This document shows positions 1-6,703 of a stretch of DNA of 7,727 bases, in pieces. The position numbers and the translations under genes were made by a program. The stretch comes from Hyphomicrobiales bacterium. GTDB lineage: Bacteria > Pseudomonadota > Alphaproteobacteria > Rhizobiales > Afifellaceae. Position 1 is the stretch's first letter, and every line of letters begins with the position of its first letter. The stretch lies in NCBI GenBank assembly GCA_013812985.1, contig JACCSN010000771.1:1-7727 (forward strand). Direction: 5' to 3'. The notes beneath the pieces were generated by a model, which searched no databases, was not told the origin of the DNA, and saw only the letters and a list, made by a program, of their open reading frames with translations.

Positions 1-131
1 TCGCGGTTCACCCGAACATGGCCGGAGAGGGCGAGTCGTTGGGCAGCGCTCCGCGTCCGGGCGAAGCGGGCGTGCCAAAGCCATTTGTCGATGCGCTGCG
101 ACGGCCCGCTGTCCAGCCCCGCGGCGCTCAT
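1..131 (-). CDS. S4-domain RNA-binding protein, N-terminal part (Hsp15/HslR-like)
   Basis: The gene starts at the ATG at 131-129 and runs off the left edge, so 43 codons are visible. After about 11 variable residues the protein reads RIDKWLW (residues 13-19), then an Arg-rich helix and LSGHVRVN (35-42). This is the opening of the S4 RNA-binding fold as seen in Hsp15/HslR-type proteins. In E. coli, Hsp15 binds stalled 50S subunits carrying peptidyl-tRNA; a similar role here is inference from the family. The ATG overlaps the TGA of the helicase gene in an ATGA arrangement, so the two are probably co-transcribed and translationally coupled. A helicase followed by an S4 protein is a common order in alphaproteobacteria. 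The C-terminal part is outside the window, so total length and the basic tail cannot be judged. Confidence 0.85.
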   Translation of the reverse strand, partial: MSAAGLDSGPSQRIDKWLWHARFARTRSAAQRLALSGHVRVNR

Positions 132-3100
132 TCCTGCTTGGACTTCTCCAGGCGCGTCTTGAGCGCCGCCAGCGCGGCGAACGGATTGTCGGGGTCTACC
201 GGCCTCTCACGCTCCTGCCGCGCCGGACGCTCGACCCGTGCCGGGCGGTCCCGTTCGGTCGGCTGCGGGCGGTTGTCGCGTTCCGCCCTGTGCCGCGGTT
301 TCCGCTCCCGCTCGGTCCGTTGCGGCTGGCCGTCACGCTCGCCGGAAGGTCTGCCGAACTGGCGCTCAGGCTGGCGCTCTTCTCCGCTCGGACGGGATGG
401 CTGCCGCCGGCGTGGCGAACGGTTGTTGTTCTCCTCGCGCCTGGGGCGTCCGGAACTCGGACGCCAGACTTCGATCATCTCGGACTCGTCCGGCGACGCG
501 GCGTCCGCCCCGCTTGCATCGGCTTCCCCGGACGCCTCGGCCATCGGAGCGTTCGGCTCCGCCAAAGGAGGGTTCTCGGCCGGCGGCTCCTCGATCGGAG
601 GCTGTTCGAGGGGAGGCTCCTCCAGCGGCGGCTCTTCGGAAGGGGGCTCCTCCGTCGGAGGCTCCACGACGGGCTCCTGGACCGGAGGCTCTTCGGCGGG
701 CGGCTTTTCGGGCGCCGGCTCGCCGGGAATACCAGGCTCTCCCGAAGCGGCATAAGGATCGGAGCCCGGCGGCTCCCCTTCCGCCGCGGAAGATTCAGCT
801 CCTTGAACGAGCTCGGCTGGACGGTCTGATTCTTCTATCGGCGCCGCGTCCGTCGGCTCCGCGTTCGACGGCTCGGTCGCAACGGGCACTGCGGATTCGG
901 CCGCTTTCTCGGTCGTCAACGCTGCGACCGGCTTGGGCCGCCGTTCCATCCGGTAACCCAGGCCTCTCAGAACGCCGGCGAAATCGTCGCCGGAAGCACC
1001 GAGCAGCGATGTCATCGCCGGGATTATGATGAAGCCGCGCGCTTCGGGAAAGGCCCCGGCGGGTCGTTCGCCGGGCGCGCCCGCGCGCCAGGACAAAGCG
1101 GGCCGGATCAGGTCCGCCAGCCGCTCCAGGATATCGATGCGCACCGCCCGCCGCCCGTAAACCCGGAAGCCGAAGCGGCGGTAAAGCTCAGGATCGAAGG
1201 CGGGATCAACTGTGACGGATGTCCGACCCGAGCTGGAGACGACTGGGAGTTCCGCCAGCCCTGGCATGTCGAGCGCATGGTGCTTCAGCGCCCAAAGTTG
1301 CGCGATAAGCGTGCTGGCGCCGGGCTTCAGGAGCGCCGGGACGTAAATGTGATGGGCGCCGAAGCGCACCCCATGGCGGCGCAGTCCCGCCCGCGCCTCC
1401 TGGTCGATCCCCCGCACGTCCTCCTGAACGTCCCGCCGGTCCAGGATGCCGAGCTTCTCCACCAGGCGGAACGCGATGCCGCGCGCCATTCCCGCGAGCG
1501 ACTGGTCTTGCGACATGTCGATCAGCGGCTTGAGCAGGCTGGCGATATGCGCCGAGAGCCATGCGGCGAGGCGGCTCTCGACCATGTCGCGCGGAGCTCC
1601 CGACAGCTGCTCGTCGGCGAGGATGACGAAGCGCGGCTTCAGCACGTCTTCCGCGGCGACCAGCCGGGCGATCGGCTCGCCCAGCCAGCGCAGGTATCCG
1701 TCGGATGCGAGCACGATCTCGCTGTCGCCGGCGCGCGCCAGCCGCTCCGCCCGCTCCACCATTGCTGTGGCCAGCGACCTCTGCGCCGCGTTGCGGAGCG
1801 CCTGGGCGTCCGTCCCCCCGGCCTGCGCGTCCGGGGCGAACCGGAACCCGGACAGCACGCCGACATGATGGCCCTCCACCATGACGTCGCCCGTCGCCGT
1901 GATTTCGGCTTCCAGCATCGTATTCTCCCTCAGGCGACGCATGAGAACGCTGGTCCGCCGATCGACAAATCTGGCCGTGAGGCGCTCGTGCAGCGCGTCG
2001 GACAAGGCGTCCTCCACGGCCTTCGCCTCCTCGCGCCAAAGCACGGGATCGGCCAGCCAATCGGGCTGATGCGCGACGAAGGTCCAGGTGCGAATATGGG
2101 CGATGCGGCTCGACAGCGTGTCGATATCGCCGTCGGTGCGGTTGGCGTGGCGAATCTGGCCGGCGATCCAGTCGTCGGGAACTACGCCGCCATCGGCGAT
2201 GAAGCCAAAAATGTCGCCGACGAGCTGCGCGTGCTGCGCCGGCGCGATCTTGCGGTAATCCGGCAGGCGGCAAACTTCCCAGAGCCGCCTGACATTGTCG
2301 GCCCGCCTGGCCTTGTCGATCACCTCGTCGGTCCGCGCCAATGTCTCCAGCGCGACCTGGTCGTCCGCCGGCGGCGCCTTGGTCAGGCCCTCGATCCGGG
2401 GCGGCTCGTCGAGGCTGGCCTTCAGTGCCTCGACACTGGCGAAATCCAGCGCGTCGTTACGCCATTGCAAGGTCCTGACCGGCTCGAACCGGTGCTGTTC
2501 GATGGCTTCGACCAGCGGGTCGGGGAAGGGGTCTACGCGGCCCGTGACGCCGAACGTCCCGTCGCGCATGTGTCGGCCGGCGCGGCCGGCGACCTGGCCG
2601 AGCTCCGCCGCCGACAGCTCGCGGTACTGGTAGCCGTCATATTTGCGGTTCGACGCGAAGGCCACGTGGTCGAGATCGAGGTTCAGGCCCATGCCGATGG
2701 CGTCGGTGGCGACCAGGAAGTCGACATCGCCGGACTGGTAGATCTCCACCTGCTTGTTGCGCGTGCGCGGCGACAGCGCACCCAAGACCACCGCTGCGCC
2801 GCCGCGCTGCCGACGGATCAGCTCGGCCACGGCATAGACCTCGTCGGCCGAGAACGTCACGATCGCCGAGCGTTCCGGCAGCCGCGTCAGCTTCTTCTGG
2901 CCGGCATACGCGAGCACCGACATGCGCGGACGCGTGACGACATGAACGCCGGGCAAGAGCTGCTCGATGATGCCGCGCACGGTCGCCGCGCCCAGAAGCA
3001 GCGTCTCCTGGCTGCCGCGCAGGTTCAGGAGCCGGTCGGTGAAGACGTGCCCGCGCTCCAGGTCGCCGGCGAGCTGCACTTCGTCGATAGCGACGAAGGC

Positions 3101-3388
3101 CGCATCGGTCTCCCGCGGCATGGCTTCCACGGTGCAGACCCAGTAGCGCGGCTTGGCGGGAAGGATTTTCTCCTCGCCGGTGACGAGCGCCACCTGGTCC
3201 GTGCCGGCCCTGGCCGCGACACGCGCGTAAACCTCGCGCGCCAGAAGCCTGAGCGGCAGGCCGATGATGCCGCTCTCGTGGCCGAGCATGCGTTCGATGG
3301 CAAGATGCGTCTTGCCGGTGTTGGTGGGGCCGAGCACGGCCGTGACGTTCCGCGCGGTCCAGCGCCGCGGGCGGGGAGGAGACATCAT
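128..3388 (-). CDS. Suv3-like superfamily 2 DExH RNA helicase with low-complexity C-terminal tail
   Basis: An ATP-dependent helicase of 1086 residues. Visible motifs are Walker A GPTNTGKT (20-27), the DExH-type box DEVQ (102-105), GAATVRG (133-139) as motif III, motif [12 protein letters not shown] (227-237) and motif [10 protein letters not shown] (265-272). GPTNTGKT and DEVQ are typical of the Suv3/Ski2-like group, whose mitochondrial member works in RNA turnover. Alphaproteobacterial relatives are annotated as helicases; a Rhodobacter gene called mgpS is, to my knowledge, a member. The helicase core plus conserved middle region runs to about residue 800. It is followed by a Pro/Glu pentapeptide repeat (about 893-941), a strongly Arg-rich stretch (about 977-1066) and a conserved-looking end [11 protein letters not shown]. 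Two adjacent ATGs (3388 and 3385) are possible starts; no good ribosome binding site precedes either, and the closest purine run is about 14 nt upstream. The stop overlaps the next gene's ATG. The bacterial substrate is unknown. Confidence 0.93.
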   Translation of the reverse strand: MMSPPRPRRWTARNVTAVLGPTNTGKTHLAIERMLGHESGIIGLPLRLLAREVYARVAARAGTDQVALVTGEEKILPAKPRYWVCTVEAMPRETDAAFVAIDEVQLAGDLERGHVFTDRLLNLRGSQETLLLGAATVRGIIEQLLPGVHVVTRPRMSVLAYAGQKKLTRLPERSAIVTFSADEVYAVAELIRRQRGGAAVVLGALSPRTRNKQVEIYQSGDVDFLVATDAIGMGLNLDLDHVAFASNRKYDGYQYRELSAAELGQVAGRAGRHMRDGTFGVTGRVDPFPDPLVEAIEQHRFEPVRTLQWRNDALDFASVEALKASLDEPPRIEGLTKAPPADDQVALETLARTDEVIDKARRADNVRRLWEVCRLPDYRKIAPAQHAQLVGDIFGFIADGGVVPDDWIAGQIRHANRTDGDIDTLSSRIAHIRTWTFVAHQPDWLADPVLWREEAKAVEDALSDALHERLTARFVDRRTSVLMRRLRENTMLEAEITATGDVMVEGHHVGVLSGFRFAPDAQAGGTDAQALRNAAQRSLATAMVERAERLARAGDSEIVLASDGYLRWLGEPIARLVAAEDVLKPRFVILADEQLSGAPRDMVESRLAAWLSAHIASLLKPLIDMSQDQSLAGMARGIAFRLVEKLGILDRRDVQEDVRGIDQEARAGLRRHGVRFGAHHIYVPALLKPGASTLIAQLWALKHHALDMPGLAELPVVSSSGRTSVTVDPAFDPELYRRFGFRVYGRRAVRIDILERLADLIRPALSWRAGAPGERPAGAFPEARGFIIIPAMTSLLGASGDDFAGVLRGLGYRMERRPKPVAALTTEKAAESAVPVATEPSNAEPTDAAPIEESDRPAELVQGAESSAAEGEPPGSDPYAASGEPGIPGEPAPEKPPAEEPPVQEPVVEPPTEEPPSEEPPLEEPPLEQPPIEEPPAENPPLAEPNAPMAEASGEADASGADAASPDESEMIEVWRPSSGRPRREENNNRSPRRRQPSRPSGEERQPERQFGRPSGERDGQPQRTERERKPRHRAERDNRPQPTERDRPARVERPARQERERPVDPDNPFAALAALKTRLEKSKQE
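567..713. repeat. 15-bp tandem repeat encoding Pro/Glu pentapeptides in the helicase tail
   Basis: About nine to ten units lie head to tail. On the plus strand they read roughly GGMGGCTCYTCSNNN, for example starting at 582, 597, 612, 627, 642, 657, 684 and 699. One unit at 672-683 is 12 bp long, so all length changes stay in multiples of three. On the coding (minus) strand each unit gives x-E-E-P-P, with variants such as EQPP, ENPP and VEPP. Units differ mostly at codon third positions and at the one free residue, so this is an aged repeat kept in frame. It probably forms an extended acidic spacer between the helicase body and the basic tail. Confidence 0.85.
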
Positions 3389-3514
3389 AGAGCGATCGGA
3401 GAACCTGTCTTGGGACGTTGATCGATATGGAGATGGCGCTGGTTATCACGCCTTGCAGGCGAGAGGTGAAAAAACCTGCCGGGCAGCGGATAGGGCGAAT
3501 CTTCGCAACATGAT

Positions 3515-3834
3515 TCACCTTGGGAACGAGCCCGGAACAAAGCCGGCCCGAATCGGAGACGCGGGAAGCTTTCGGCTTTCGTTGCCACGCCACCGGGCGG
3601 ACAGCCGCCAGACGCAGGGCATGAGGGCGGCGGCTTCGGCGACGATCTGGACAGCTTTGACGAGTTCGCCGATCGGGCGGATGACAACCAGGACATCGAC
3701 GGCAACGGGTCAATGGCACCGTCGTCCGACCAAGCCGCGGCGAAGCGCTGGTCAGCATCGACCCTTCGATCGATGAGATCCGAGGCGACGTCTTCTCCGG
3801 CTTCGATTGAGCCGAGGGTGTCAAGGCTCGCCAT
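3515..3834. pseudogene. possible decayed reading frame, strand unresolved
   Basis: Not recognised. Between the helicase start and the transposase remnant, codon-like periodicity (G first, C/G third) continues but changes phase by one position near 3700-3712. On the minus strand an ATG at 3834 opens a frame (MASLDTLGSIEAGEDVAS...) that, after a one-base phase change, could continue as VDVLVVIRPIGELVK... to a TGA at 3515-3517, about 105 residues in all. On the plus strand the same phases read as an acidic segment (FGDDLDSFDEFAD) followed by VNGTVVRPSRGEALVSIDP, ending at TGA 3808-3810. Because the two readings are codon-by-codon complements, composition alone cannot choose between them. No domain is recognised. 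The 5' leader of the helicase mRNA must also lie in 3389-3514, where a weak minus-strand promoter-like pair (tgaaaa complement at 3467-3472, gttatc complement at 3442-3447) can be seen. Nothing else is evident there. Confidence 0.3.
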
Positions 3835-3894
3835 GGATCAGCCTGGCGGGCAAGCGCGGTTCACTCCGGACAGGAGCGGAGCTGAACGGGCCCG

Positions 3895-4102
3895 ATCCAG
3901 GCGCTCGACCGCACTCAGCCCGGTCTGCCGATGACGAAGCGCCGGCCGGCACGATGAGCCGTCGCCGGTTTGATCCGAGGACCACGACCGCAACGGCACG
4001 ACGACTTCCTTCGCCGCTCTCGACGTGCTCGACTGCGCCGTCATCAGCCACGACATGCGGCCCCGGCATCGGGAGTTCATCCGCATCTCAAGCACGATTA
4101 GC
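3895..4102 (+). pseudogene. IS630-family transposase remnant, frameshifted and truncated
   Basis: Three separate plus-strand frames give pieces of the IS630 transposase core in the right order. IQALDRTQPGLPMTK starts at 3895. AGTMS lies in the next phase at about 3946-3960. DHDRNGTTTSFAALDVLD, followed by HREFIRISSTI, runs from 3980 to about 4099. Intact members read ...DEKSQIQALDRTQPGLP..KGR.GTM.HDYKR.GTTTLFAALDVL...RHR.QEFIRFL, so the match is specific. Here the acidic DEK segment before IQALDR is ruined by a stop, at least two frameshifts break the core, and sequence after EFIR does not continue as transposase, so the later catalytic LDNYA.H and WLN..E parts are missing. A weak further match upstream (LAMDQPGGQARFTP, about 3828-3870) may be the ...EPP..ATHWT segment joined by an internal deletion. 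It cannot make an active transposase. Confidence 0.85.
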
Positions 4103-4126
4103 CTTGTTATCGTCACGGCCGCAACC

Positions 4127-4145
4127 GCGAGCCTAGTAGGCTCGC
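4127..4145. repeat. perfect 9-bp inverted repeat with one central base
   Basis: GCGAGCCTA (4127-4135) and TAGGCTCGC (4137-4145) are exact reverse complements around a single G. As RNA it would fold as a 7-bp stem with a 5-nt loop. It sits about 25 bp after the last recognisable transposase codon and about 57 bp from the DUF2155 stop. No T-run follows on either strand, so it is not a standard intrinsic terminator. It may be the end of an element, a protein-binding palindrome or a weak terminator for the minus-strand operon. Confidence 0.6.
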
Positions 4146-4202
4146 AAGCTCTCACGATGAGGGCTGCGGGGTCCGCGTGAGTTTCAAGACAGCCTCAGGC
4201 GC

Positions 4203-4685
4203 CTAATCCTCCGGCGTATCCTCGTCCGGCGGAGGCGCGGTCTCCTCGCCGGCGTCCCGCGCCGGGGCTTCCGGCTCAGGCTCCGCCTCCGATTCCGGCC
4301 CCATCTGTGTCTTGCAGTCGACCAGCCAGACGTCGTAGACGGGATGCTCGACCGCGTGCAGGCCGGGGCTCGCCGCGAACATCCAGCCTGTGAAGAGCCG
4401 CTGGATCTCGTTGGCGAGGGTGATCTCGTCCACTTCCACGAAAGAGGTGATCTGCGCCGGCTCCGTCGGGGGCCGCGTGTGGCAGACCCGCGGCGTCACC
4501 TGCAGCGCGCCGAACTGGACGGTCTCGTCGATGAGCACGTCGAAGGAGATGATCCGCCCGGTCAGCTTGTCGAGCCCGGAAAAGACGGCGACCGGATTGT
4601 TCAGCGGCTCCGCCGCCACTGCCGCCGCCGCCATTCCGGAGAGCAGCGCGAAGACCGCAATCGGGAGCCCGGCGGGGCGCCGCAT
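4203..4685 (-). CDS. DUF2155 domain-containing secreted protein
   Basis: A 160-residue protein of the DUF2155 family (COG4765), conserved in alphaproteobacteria and without an assigned function. Residues 1-25 form a signal peptide (basic MRRP, a hydrophobic run, cleavage near AVAA-EP), so it is predicted periplasmic. The conserved domain spans about 30-125 with NPVAVFSGLDK, TVQFGALQVTPRVC (Cys68), EVDEITL, FTGWMF and HPVYDVWLVDC (Cys124). The tail from 128 on is acidic and proline-rich, low complexity, and probably disordered. The ATG at 4685 was chosen because it overlaps the NDUFA12 stop by one base (TGATG), which implies translational coupling; an in-frame TTG one codon earlier (4688) is less likely. 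The persistent pairing with NDUFA12 suggests a link to complex I, which is inference. Its two cysteines could form a disulfide. Confidence 0.9.
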   Translation of the reverse strand: MRRPAGLPIAVFALLSGMAAAAVAAEPLNNPVAVFSGLDKLTGRIISFDVLIDETVQFGALQVTPRVCHTRPPTEPAQITSFVEVDEITLANEIQRLFTGWMFAASPGLHAVEHPVYDVWLVDCKTQMGPESEAEPEPEAPARDAGEETAPPPDEDTPED

Positions 4686-5065
4686 CAAGGAATCCAGGGC
4701 TCGTAATCGCCGGTCACTTCCGGCCTTTTCTCGGACGTGAGGATGGAGCCGCGCGGGCGATAGGCGGCCGGCGTGCCGGTGAGGTTGGGCAGATGCGGCT
4801 TCTCCCAGTCATGCGGCATGTAGTTGTCCGCGGTGGGAGGAATGTCGGTCCGCCGATGCATCCAGCCGTACCAGCCGGGCGGGATGCGGGAGGCTTCCGC
4901 CTCGCCGTTGTAGATGACCCACCGGCGGTCGCCGTTCTTCTGGCGGTAATAACGGTTTCCGTATTCGTCGTCGCCGACGAATTCGCCGGCCCGCCAGGTC
5001 CAGAATCGCGTGCCAATGGTCTGGCCGTTCCACCAGGTGAAGATCTCCAGCAAGAACTGCTTCAT
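4685..5065 (-). CDS. NADH:ubiquinone oxidoreductase accessory subunit NDUFA12 family
   Basis: A 126-residue member of the NDUFA12 (17.2-kDa, B17.2) family. In mitochondria and in alphaproteobacteria such as Paracoccus these are accessory subunits of respiratory complex I on the matrix/cytoplasmic side. Family hallmarks are WWNGQTIGTRFWTW (11-24), VGDDEYGNRYYR (30-41), RRWVIYNG (47-54), SRIPPGWYGWMHRRTDIPP (59-77) and a Pro-rich end with YEPWIP. There is no signal peptide. The ATG at 5065 is preceded by GGAG about 6 nt upstream and starts exactly where the family similarity begins (MKQFLLEIFTWW). A longer in-frame reading back to 5155 would overlap the end of the dsbA-like gene and adds no family sequence. 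It is followed with a 1-nt overlap by DUF2155. The core nuo genes are not in this window. Confidence 0.94.
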   Translation of the reverse strand: MKQFLLEIFTWWNGQTIGTRFWTWRAGEFVGDDEYGNRYYRQKNGDRRWVIYNGEAEASRIPPGWYGWMHRRTDIPPTADNYMPHDWEKPHLPNLTGTPAAYRPRGSILTSEKRPEVTGDYEPWIP

Positions 5066-5097
5066 GTCGTCTCCGCCATTCCCGCTTCCAGCGTTTA

Positions 5098-5128
5098 GGG
5101 CCGGCCTGTCCGGAAAGGATGCCGGCCC
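5098..5128 (-). terminator. hairpin between the dsbA-like gene and NDUFA12
   Basis: GGGCCGGC (5098-5105) and GCCGGCCC (5121-5128) are perfect 8-bp arms around a 15-nt loop that itself contains the palindrome TCCGGA. It starts 6 bp past the dsbA-like stop codon in the minus direction, a usual terminator position. The bases after it on the minus strand (TAAACG) lack a U-tract. It may therefore act as partial termination, a pause or an mRNA 3' end stabiliser that separates expression of the two neighbours. Confidence 0.45.
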
Positions 5129-5133
5129 GCGCC

Positions 5134-5886
5134 TCAGCAGGTCGCCTTGCCGCATTCGCGCATGGCTGCGACCTTGGCCTGCAAGGCATCGAAGCCCGCT
5201 GCGCCGGGAACCAGTTCGCGGCCGATGACATAGGACGGCGTTCCGGAAATCCCGAGTGTCTGCGCAAGCTGCTGAACCTCCTGCAGGTTGCGGGTCACGT
5301 CGTCACGATTGACGGCCGCTTGGAGAGCCTCGGTGTCGAGCCCGAGGTCGCGGGCGATCTCAAGCGCCTTGCCGCCATCCGCCTGGCCGGGGCGCGAGAA
5401 CAATTCACTGTGGAACTCAAGAAAGCGCTCGGGCGAGAGGTCCTTGACAGCGACGGACACCCGCGCCGCTTGCACGGAGCCCTCGGACAGGATCGGGAAC
5501 TCCTTCATGACGATCCGGAGATCCGGATTGGCTTCCATGAGTGCATTCATGTCGGGAACGGCGCGTTTGCAATAGCCGCAATTGTAGTCGAAGAACTCGA
5601 CGAGAGTGATCGCGCCGGCGGGATTGCCGAGCACCATCTGGTGCTCGGAATCGAAGATCAGATGCTGCCGCTCCTCGATCATCTTGGTCTGCGAGGCTAC
5701 AGTCTCCGCCTCCCGCTTCGCTCGCAGCGCGTTGATCGCCTCCTCGATCACCTCCGGATTGGCGATCAGATAGTCGCGGATGACCGCCTCGATCTCGCCT
5801 TTCTGCTCGGGATTCAACTCGGCCGCGGCGGGCGCGGCGAGGAGGAAGGCGGCCAGGATGGCGCAAGCGGCGCGAAGCTTCGGCAT
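5134..5886 (-). CDS. DsbA-family thiol:disulfide oxidoreductase, secreted (Com1-like)
   Basis: A 250-residue periplasmic thiol oxidoreductase. Residues 1-22 are a signal peptide with cleavage near APAAA-EL. Residues 25-80 are a charged, helical region resembling the N-terminal extension of Com1/ScsC-like DsbA proteins. The thioredoxin fold starts around 85 and carries the active site CGYC (103-106) in FFDYNCGYCKRA, and the cis-proline loop is SGTPSYVIG with Pro217. The ATG at 5886 was chosen because AGGAG lies 7 nt upstream and the signal peptide begins there; a GTG reading back to 5925 is unlikely. The likely role is oxidation or isomerisation of disulfides in exported proteins. An odd point is that the chain ends in ECGKATC, giving two further cysteines (245, 250). 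It is divergent from the exporter gene at 6083. Confidence 0.92.
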   Translation of the reverse strand: MPKLRAACAILAAFLLAAPAAAELNPEQKGEIEAVIRDYLIANPEVIEEAINALRAKREAETVASQTKMIEERQHLIFDSEHQMVLGNPAGAITLVEFFDYNCGYCKRAVPDMNALMEANPDLRIVMKEFPILSEGSVQAARVSVAVKDLSPERFLEFHSELFSRPGQADGGKALEIARDLGLDTEALQAAVNRDDVTRNLQEVQQLAQTLGISGTPSYVIGRELVPGAAGFDALQAKVAAMRECGKATC

Positions 5887-5978
5887 TTGGTCTCCTGTGA
5901 TCGGCAAGCGCGCGGGTCTGTTCACGCCGACACCCCAAAACCAGCGGATTGGGCAAGCGTTTGACGCCGTTCATGCGT

Positions 5979-5994
5979 ATCGGAATCCTCCGAT
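5979..5994. promoter_or_regulatory. inverted repeat in the dsbA-like/exporter divergent spacer
   Basis: ATCGGA (5979-5984) and TCCGAT (5989-5994) are exact reverse complements around ATCC. A TTGACG that could act as a -35 box lies just upstream at 5961-5966, and the repeat covers the place where its -10 would be expected, although no good -10 is visible. This could be an operator for the exporter gene, or the repeat could be chance. No regulator gene is in the window. Confidence 0.25.
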
Positions 5995-6030
5995 GAAGGG
6001 AAGACAAGTGATCTTGAGGGCTATCGTCGC

Positions 6031-6111
6031 ATGACGGCCGTGGCGCCTGGCGCCCGCCGGTTCTTCAACGCGCGGATCGAGGATGCCTGGCGTGCTCGCC
6101 GCCGGCGCTGA
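6031..6111 (+). CDS. putative arginine-rich small upstream ORF (possible leader peptide)
   Basis: An ATG at 6031 opens a 26-codon frame that ends at TGA 6109-6111, overlapping the start of the exporter gene in another phase. The peptide contains eight arginines and ends in WRARRRR directly before the stop. GAGGG (6016-6020) lies 10 nt upstream of the ATG, a rather long but possible ribosome-binding spacing. Amino-acid-rich peptides ahead of amino-acid transport or synthesis genes are a known attenuation layout. Against this, out-of-frame readings of GC-rich DNA are often Arg-rich, and conservation cannot be tested here. Confidence 0.25.
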   Translation: MTAVAPGARRFFNARIEDAWRARRRR

Positions 6112-6703
6112 CGGATTCCTGCTTGGGGCCAGCCTCATCATCGCCATCGGAGCGCAGAACGCCTTCGTGCTGCGACAGGGCCTGAAGCGGAAGTTCGTGT
6201 TCACCATCGCGCTGATCTGCGCGCTGTCCGATGCGCTCCTGATCGCCGCCGGCGTGGCTGGCCTGGGCGCGCTTGTGCGGCGATCGGAAGCGCTGATCGT
6301 CATTGTCACAGCGGGCGGAGCCGTCTTGCTTTTCGCCTACGGCCTCCGCGCCTTCCTGCGCGCCGCGCGGCCAGGCTCGCTGCAAGCGGCGGAAGCGCGA
6401 ACCACCAGCCTCGGGCAGGCGGTGGCGGCCTGCCTGGCCTTCACCTTCCTGAACCCGCACGTGTACCTGGACACCGTGCTTCTGCTCGGAAGCCTTGCGG
6501 CCCGTTACGAAGGCGAGGGCCGTACGGCGTATGGGGCGGGAGCGATGCTCGCATCCTTCGTCTGGTTCTTCGGGCTCGGCTACGGGGCGCGGCTGCTCGC
6601 CCCGCTCTTTGCCGACCGGCGCGCCTGGCGCGCGCTGGATGTGGCGATCGGCGTCGTCATGTGGGCGCTGGCGGCCGGCCTCCTCGCCAGCCTGGCTGCC
6701 TAA
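6083..6703 (+). CDS. LysE/ArgO-family amino-acid exporter
   Basis: A 206-residue inner-membrane exporter of the LysE family. Known members such as LysE of Corynebacterium and ArgO of E. coli export lysine and/or arginine. Signatures are GFLLGASLIIAIGAQNAFVLRQG (about 11-33, seen in pieces around IGAQNAFVL) and FTFLNPHVYLDT (120-131). Six hydrophobic segments lie at about 10-32, 38-60, 70-94, 112-136, 148-172 and 182-203, as in the family. The start is uncertain. ATG 6083 has only a weak GGA upstream, whereas GTG 6092 has AGGA at a good 8-nt spacing and begins exactly where family members usually begin. The longer form is listed. The gene is divergent from the dsbA-like gene, and its TAA overlaps the stop of the convergent small gene. 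No LysG/ArgP-type regulator is next to it. The exact substrate is inferred. Confidence 0.92.
   Translation: MPGVLAAGADGFLLGASLIIAIGAQNAFVLRQGLKRKFVFTIALICALSDALLIAAGVAGLGALVRRSEALIVIVTAGGAVLLFAYGLRAFLRAARPGSLQAAEARTTSLGQAVAACLAFTFLNPHVYLDTVLLLGSLAARYEGEGRTAYGAGAMLASFVWFFGLGYGARLLAPLFADRRAWRALDVAIGVVMWALAAGLLASLAA

Noticed and set aside
18..755. Long plus-strand frame rich in Gly-Gly-Ser repeats
   Set aside because: It lies antisense to the helicase tail, and its GGS repeats are just the complement of the 15-bp Pro/Glu repeat. No family features.
1277..3421. 714-codon plus-strand open frame
   Set aside because: It is antisense to the helicase core, whose motifs are unambiguous. The translation is Arg/His/Gly-rich without domains.
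3467..3484. GGTTTTTT on the minus strand after a GC-rich stretch as a terminator
   Set aside because: The stem CTGCC/GGCAG leaves a one-base loop, and no gene ends just upstream of it on that strand.
3385..3834. 149-residue minus-strand frame ending over the helicase start
   Set aside because: Only its first third has protein-like composition. After about 3705 it turns into Ser/Pro/Arg filler, while another phase looks coding. Treated as a decayed frame instead.
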